In this document: positions 62,001 to 64,000 of the stretch, piece by piece
How the letters are laid out: each line of letters opens with the position of its first letter
Position numbering within the stretch: position 1 is the stretch's first letter
Source of the DNA: Saprospirales bacterium
GTDB taxonomy: Bacteria; Bacteroidota; Bacteroidia; Chitinophagales; Saprospiraceae
NCBI GenBank assembly: GCA_007695035.1
Contig: REEO01000056.1
Location: forward strand, 1-64,000
Direction of reading: 5' to 3'
Length of the DNA: 64,000 nt
Made by a program: the position numbers and the translations under genes
The notes under the pieces: model-generated
The model's database searches: none
What the model was told of the DNA's origin: nothing
What the model saw: the letters and a program-made list of their open reading frames with translations, nothing else

Positions 62001-62386
62001 CCGGCCAGTACCAGGGCTGATTTATTCTTGTCAGCTTGCTTTCTCAATTGCAGGATGTTGAGTAATTTGTCCTCAACCTCTGAAAAATGCTTCCCAATAA
62101 TCCGGGCGGCTTCCTCGTGAGAGATCACCTTGCCCAAACGGAACAACTTCAGCAATGGAAACGCGACCCACCCTATAAAGGACAGGCCGGCCACTCCGAT
62201 AAAGGAGTAGTACATCAACTTCCTGACCCCTGTACCGAAGTAAAAAAAGTGCTCGAGCAATGCGTAAATGAGAAAGAGCGCCAAAACCAGCGCAGAGCTC
62301 AACAACAGCCCCTTTATGGTCTGGTTGAGATAGTATTTGCGGATGAAGTCATCCAGCTTGTTTATCAATTGGTCGTAGTTCGACAT
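59069..62386 (-). CDS. DUF4175 family membrane protein with long coiled coil
   Basis: This 1105-residue protein has two N-terminal transmembrane helices (GLLLSSALVLALFLIYALLE and YSFIGVAGLSFIGWVAFPLL) and a third near 160-178, then beta-rich domains (about 200-490). The remainder is largely coiled coil, very rich in Glu, Gln, Met and Arg (for example QEEIQEKFDDLKEKLKEMRE). The family is found across Bacteroidota, usually next to the HATPase and ybeY genes as here. Function unknown; an envelope scaffold or sensor is plausible. I chose the ATG at 62384-62386; a TTG two codons up is possible. Confidence 0.85.
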   Translation of the reverse strand: MSNYDQLINKLDDFIRKYYLNQTIKGLLLSSALVLALFLIYALLEHFFYFGTGVRKLMYYSFIGVAGLSFIGWVAFPLLKLFRLGKVISHEEAARIIGKHFSEVEDKLLNILQLRKQADKNKSALVLAGIEQKTVQLKPVPFLTAIDLGENKKYARYVVPTVFVIAGLLILSPTLIPDSTNRILQNHLQFERPAPFHFKVLNDEMSVMQFENFQLEVSTEGDIRPAEAYVDIGGYEYRMRKGSDGNFTYTFNNIQSDTDFRIVSGPVKSRSYTLDVIRKPRMADMLVELEFPAYTGRNSTNLSNVGDFTVPEGTKINWTFYTESSTEVEMRFLDPEELISAEVRRPNHFEYSDQFTSTRPYVIYVSGEELHRVDSVGYTVNVIPDRYPVISVEEFIDEDDEKIRFYAGEASDDYGLREISFHYQLTKADGNEEPEQRVLVETPGSRNSEFVFNWDMIDLEMKPGDQVTYFFEAADNDAINGSKRTRTGLMTYRIKSLEEMEEIASENTESIRENLDRSVQETQDIEEEIRRMQERLLDKKDLDWQDRRDIEQLLEKREELMKQIEDSKEKHRENLQNQEEFLEMDPELMEKQKQFQELFDQMVDDDMRDLMEKLRDMLDEMSRDDALDMLREMELSEQNMKMNIDRMNELFKSLEVEQQMNRNREELEKLADQLDELSEETASGETAQEELQQKQEEIQEKFDDLKEKLKEMREKNEELARPHNLGDQEQMEDDISNQLDQGSEQLDEGDNEGASESQQEAGDKMREMAQSMQSSMQGGQMEQMQEDMATLRKLLDNLISISFDQEDLIGDFNRTSINTPRYVDLLRDQFRLQSDFRVVEDSLVALSKRVLQLESFILSKVTDINRHFDRGIHNLEERRKSQASDDQRRVMTYVNDLALMLSQTMEQMQQQMAGMMSGTQMCESMGEGEGDESEGPVDKITEGQEQLGDQMEQMQQRMQEGENGSAEDFARMARDQAKLRKMLEELRQRQAEQGIGAQELQEIIDKMNEIERDLVNKQLNRELLERQQDIISRLLQAERADREQDLDDERRGEVAQERTREFPPELEEYLRKRESEIHFYRSVAPGLSPYYQFLVDEYYRSLRSN

Positions 62387-62798
62387 TTTCAAATTGATTT
62401 CCGGTTAAAAATCCCATCTTCATTAACTGACTGAACAACAAAAACATTGCAAAAAAGATGGCAATACAAACTGTTAATGTTGAATGAAGATAATTGGTAA
62501 GTGCAAAGTGGATCGATTTTGGCAGGTTTATTGCATACGAAATTTTAATCATATTTAACCAGCAAGCTAAAACACAATACCATTTTTTTATCCTAAGTCA
62601 AAATAATAGTTGTATTGAGCAAAAGTTAAAATCGGGAACAATAGACAAAATCACCACACTTAACTGTTATTCAAAGTCATTATATATAATTAATATATTT
62701 TATTAATAATATTCAACATGTGAAAGAAATTTTTCAAAAAAGTTGCTGCTAAAAGTTTTTTGCTTACTTTTGCAGGTTGAAACACTACAATCAAAACC
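62387..62798. other. Divergent intergenic region, no gene seen
   Basis: This AT-rich stretch separates DUF4175 (minus) from the haloperoxidase-like gene (plus). Apart from the promoter at 62743-62772 I see no gene, repeat or clear operator. Short frames on both strands (for example 62494-62706) have no protein-like composition. Confidence 0.55.
62743..62772 (+). promoter_or_regulatory. Promoter of the haloperoxidase/PAP2 gene
   Basis: TTG at 62743-62745 and TACTTTTG at 62765-62772 are 19 bases apart, a good Bacteroidota promoter, 26 bases before the ATG. Confidence 0.65.
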
Positions 62799-64000
62799 AT
62801 GCAGACGCTTAGACGTATCCTGCTGATAAAAGTAATCCTTATGAACAACAGATTGTTACTGGGAATTATGTTGGTTTCGGTGGTGCTGATCTTCAATGCC
62901 TGTAGATCGGACGATGAGATACCACAGCCCTTAGATTACGGCCAGCCTCATGAGTTGGGAGCTGAAGTGGTGACCGACTGGTACGAAGTATTTATTAGTG
63001 TGAGCCAATATGCAGATGGTTACAGGCCTCCAATCACATCGAGGAATCTCGGCTACATTGGTTTAATTGGCTATGAATCGATAGTACAGGCTACACCCGG
63101 TCAACAATCGCTGGGTAGTCATTTCCACAATTTGGAAATTCCATCCATCAAGGAGTTTGAAGATTATTACTGGCCGGCAGTGTTAAATTCTGCCTACTCC
63201 TCTGCCTTTAAATATTACTTCCCGCATGTTAGCCAGGAATACGTCCAGATGATGGACCATATGTATGAACATTATTTCAATAAATTTGCTCAAAAACTGG
63301 ACGATGAGGTTTTGAATCGTTCTGAGGCATATGGAAAAAGTGTGGCCTCGGCGGTGATCAATTGGTCGCAACTGGATGAGGAGGGTGATTTTGCCTTTCT
63401 GGATCCTACTCCCCCTTATAACCCGCCTGTGGGACCGGGATTATGGCAACCCACACCTCCTGATTTCACACCGGGATTGACTCCTTACTGGGGCCAGGTA
63501 AGGCAATTTGCTATAAGCGAAGAGGATAAATTATCTCCTCCCCCGATGGAGTGGAGCCAGAGTCCAAACTCGCCCTTCTATGCGCAGGCATTGGAAGTTT
63601 TCAATATTGTCAATAACCTCACCTATGAGCAGCGCTGGATCGGCGAATTTTGGAGCGATGACAATTTCTCACTAACTATGGATCCCGCCTGCCGCTGGAT
63701 TTCAATTGCGCTCCAGGCCATGGAAATACGACCATTGACCATGGCAGATGCCACTAAGTTAATGGCACAACTCGGCATGGCCATGGCAGATGCCGGTATA
63801 GCAGTTTGGCACTCGAAATACTACTACAACCTTCAAAGACCGATTGATTTTCTAAGAGATTTAAAGGATCCGGAATGGGAGACCATATGCTTTAACCCCA
63901 TCACAGGGGATATGGGTAAGTCTCCACACTTCCCGGCTTATCCCAGTGGCCACGCTGGTTTTGGTGCTTCAGCTGCGGAGGTTTTGGAAGAGACTTTTGG
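62799..64000 (+). CDS. Vanadium-dependent haloperoxidase / PAP2 family lipoprotein, 3' end beyond window
   Basis: The frame is open from ATG 62799 (alternative ATG 62841) to the window end, about 400 residues. A lipoprotein signal is visible (LLLGIMLVSVVLIFNAC). The chain then shows the haloperoxidase/PAP2 active-site pattern KYYYNLQRP (the K-x6-RP motif, near residue 340) and PHFPAYPSGHAGFGA (the PSGH motif), so the vanadate- or phosphate-binding half is present up to the cut. Full-length family members have a third motif SRxxxGxHxxxD, which would lie beyond 64000. Whether it oxidises halides or removes phosphate cannot be judged from this. Confidence 0.88.
   Translation, partial: MQTLRRILLIKVILMNNRLLLGIMLVSVVLIFNACRSDDEIPQPLDYGQPHELGAEVVTDWYEVFISVSQYADGYRPPITSRNLGYIGLIGYESIVQATPGQQSLGSHFHNLEIPSIKEFEDYYWPAVLNSAYSSAFKYYFPHVSQEYVQMMDHMYEHYFNKFAQKLDDEVLNRSEAYGKSVASAVINWSQLDEEGDFAFLDPTPPYNPPVGPGLWQPTPPDFTPGLTPYWGQVRQFAISEEDKLSPPPMEWSQSPNSPFYAQALEVFNIVNNLTYEQRWIGEFWSDDNFSLTMDPACRWISIALQAMEIRPLTMADATKLMAQLGMAMADAGIAVWHSKYYYNLQRPIDFLRDLKDPEWETICFNPITGDMGKSPHFPAYPSGHAGFGASAAEVLEETF

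Overview
The window comes from the chromosome of a member of the Bacteroidota, probably a free-living aquatic one. Supporting signs are several proteins with type IX secretion (T9SS) C-terminal signals (YPNP-type), a PorZ homologue, Bacteroidota families (DUF4175, DUF5683, DUF5686, DUF6134), weak ribosome binding sites, and repeated TAnnTTTG minus-7 boxes with TTG/TTTG about 20 bases upstream. I cannot name the genus; Saprospiria- or Cytophagia-like lineages would fit. No rRNA, CRISPR array or complete transposase gene is visible.

Layout. 1-2.6 kb is a decaying accessory patch: a frameshifted formylglycine-generating-enzyme-like gene between two related repeats, a tyrosine recombinase remnant, an intact UPF0175/DUF3368 (PIN) toxin-antitoxin pair, and two clusters of IS-end-like repeats. 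2.6-17.4 kb is mostly core: PorZ, a persulfide dioxygenase-rhodanese fusion, tRNA-Asn, an MscS channel, an AsmA-like protein, a hydrolase-OsmC fusion and RF3. 17.4-21.4 kb is a second decayed patch: a frameshifted SulP transporter, a VOC/glyoxalase stump, a broken MoxR ATPase, and one copy of a hairpin element. 21.4-30 kb carries a porin, PEP carboxykinase, a PurF-like enzyme, an MBL hydrolase and parA-parB-DUF5683. 30-42 kb holds secreted and sensory proteins (S8 protease with SprB repeats, amidase lipoprotein plus a duplicated amidase fragment, Ycf48-like propeller, TPR adenylate/guanylate cyclase). 41.5-50 kb is a minus-strand lipid and envelope block: SDR, DUF5686, CDP-alcohol phosphatidyltransferase, acyl-reductase-like SDR, polyprenol/diacylglycerol kinase-like protein, CdsA, Na/Pi symporter. 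51-64 kb is housekeeping: aspS, rnhB, ECF sigma factor with a small partner, PdeM and Lhr-type helicase (divergent), ybeY, a HATPase protein, DUF4175 and a truncated vanadium haloperoxidase/PAP2 gene.

The strongest unusual signal is a family of about 175-180 bp palindromic elements (8243-8423, 17415-17591, 34323-34497). Each folds end to end into one long hairpin with the same central stem, and changes between copies preserve pairing. Several smaller hairpin repeats accumulate in the same intergenic spaces. I found no convincing wholly new multigene defence or biosynthetic system.
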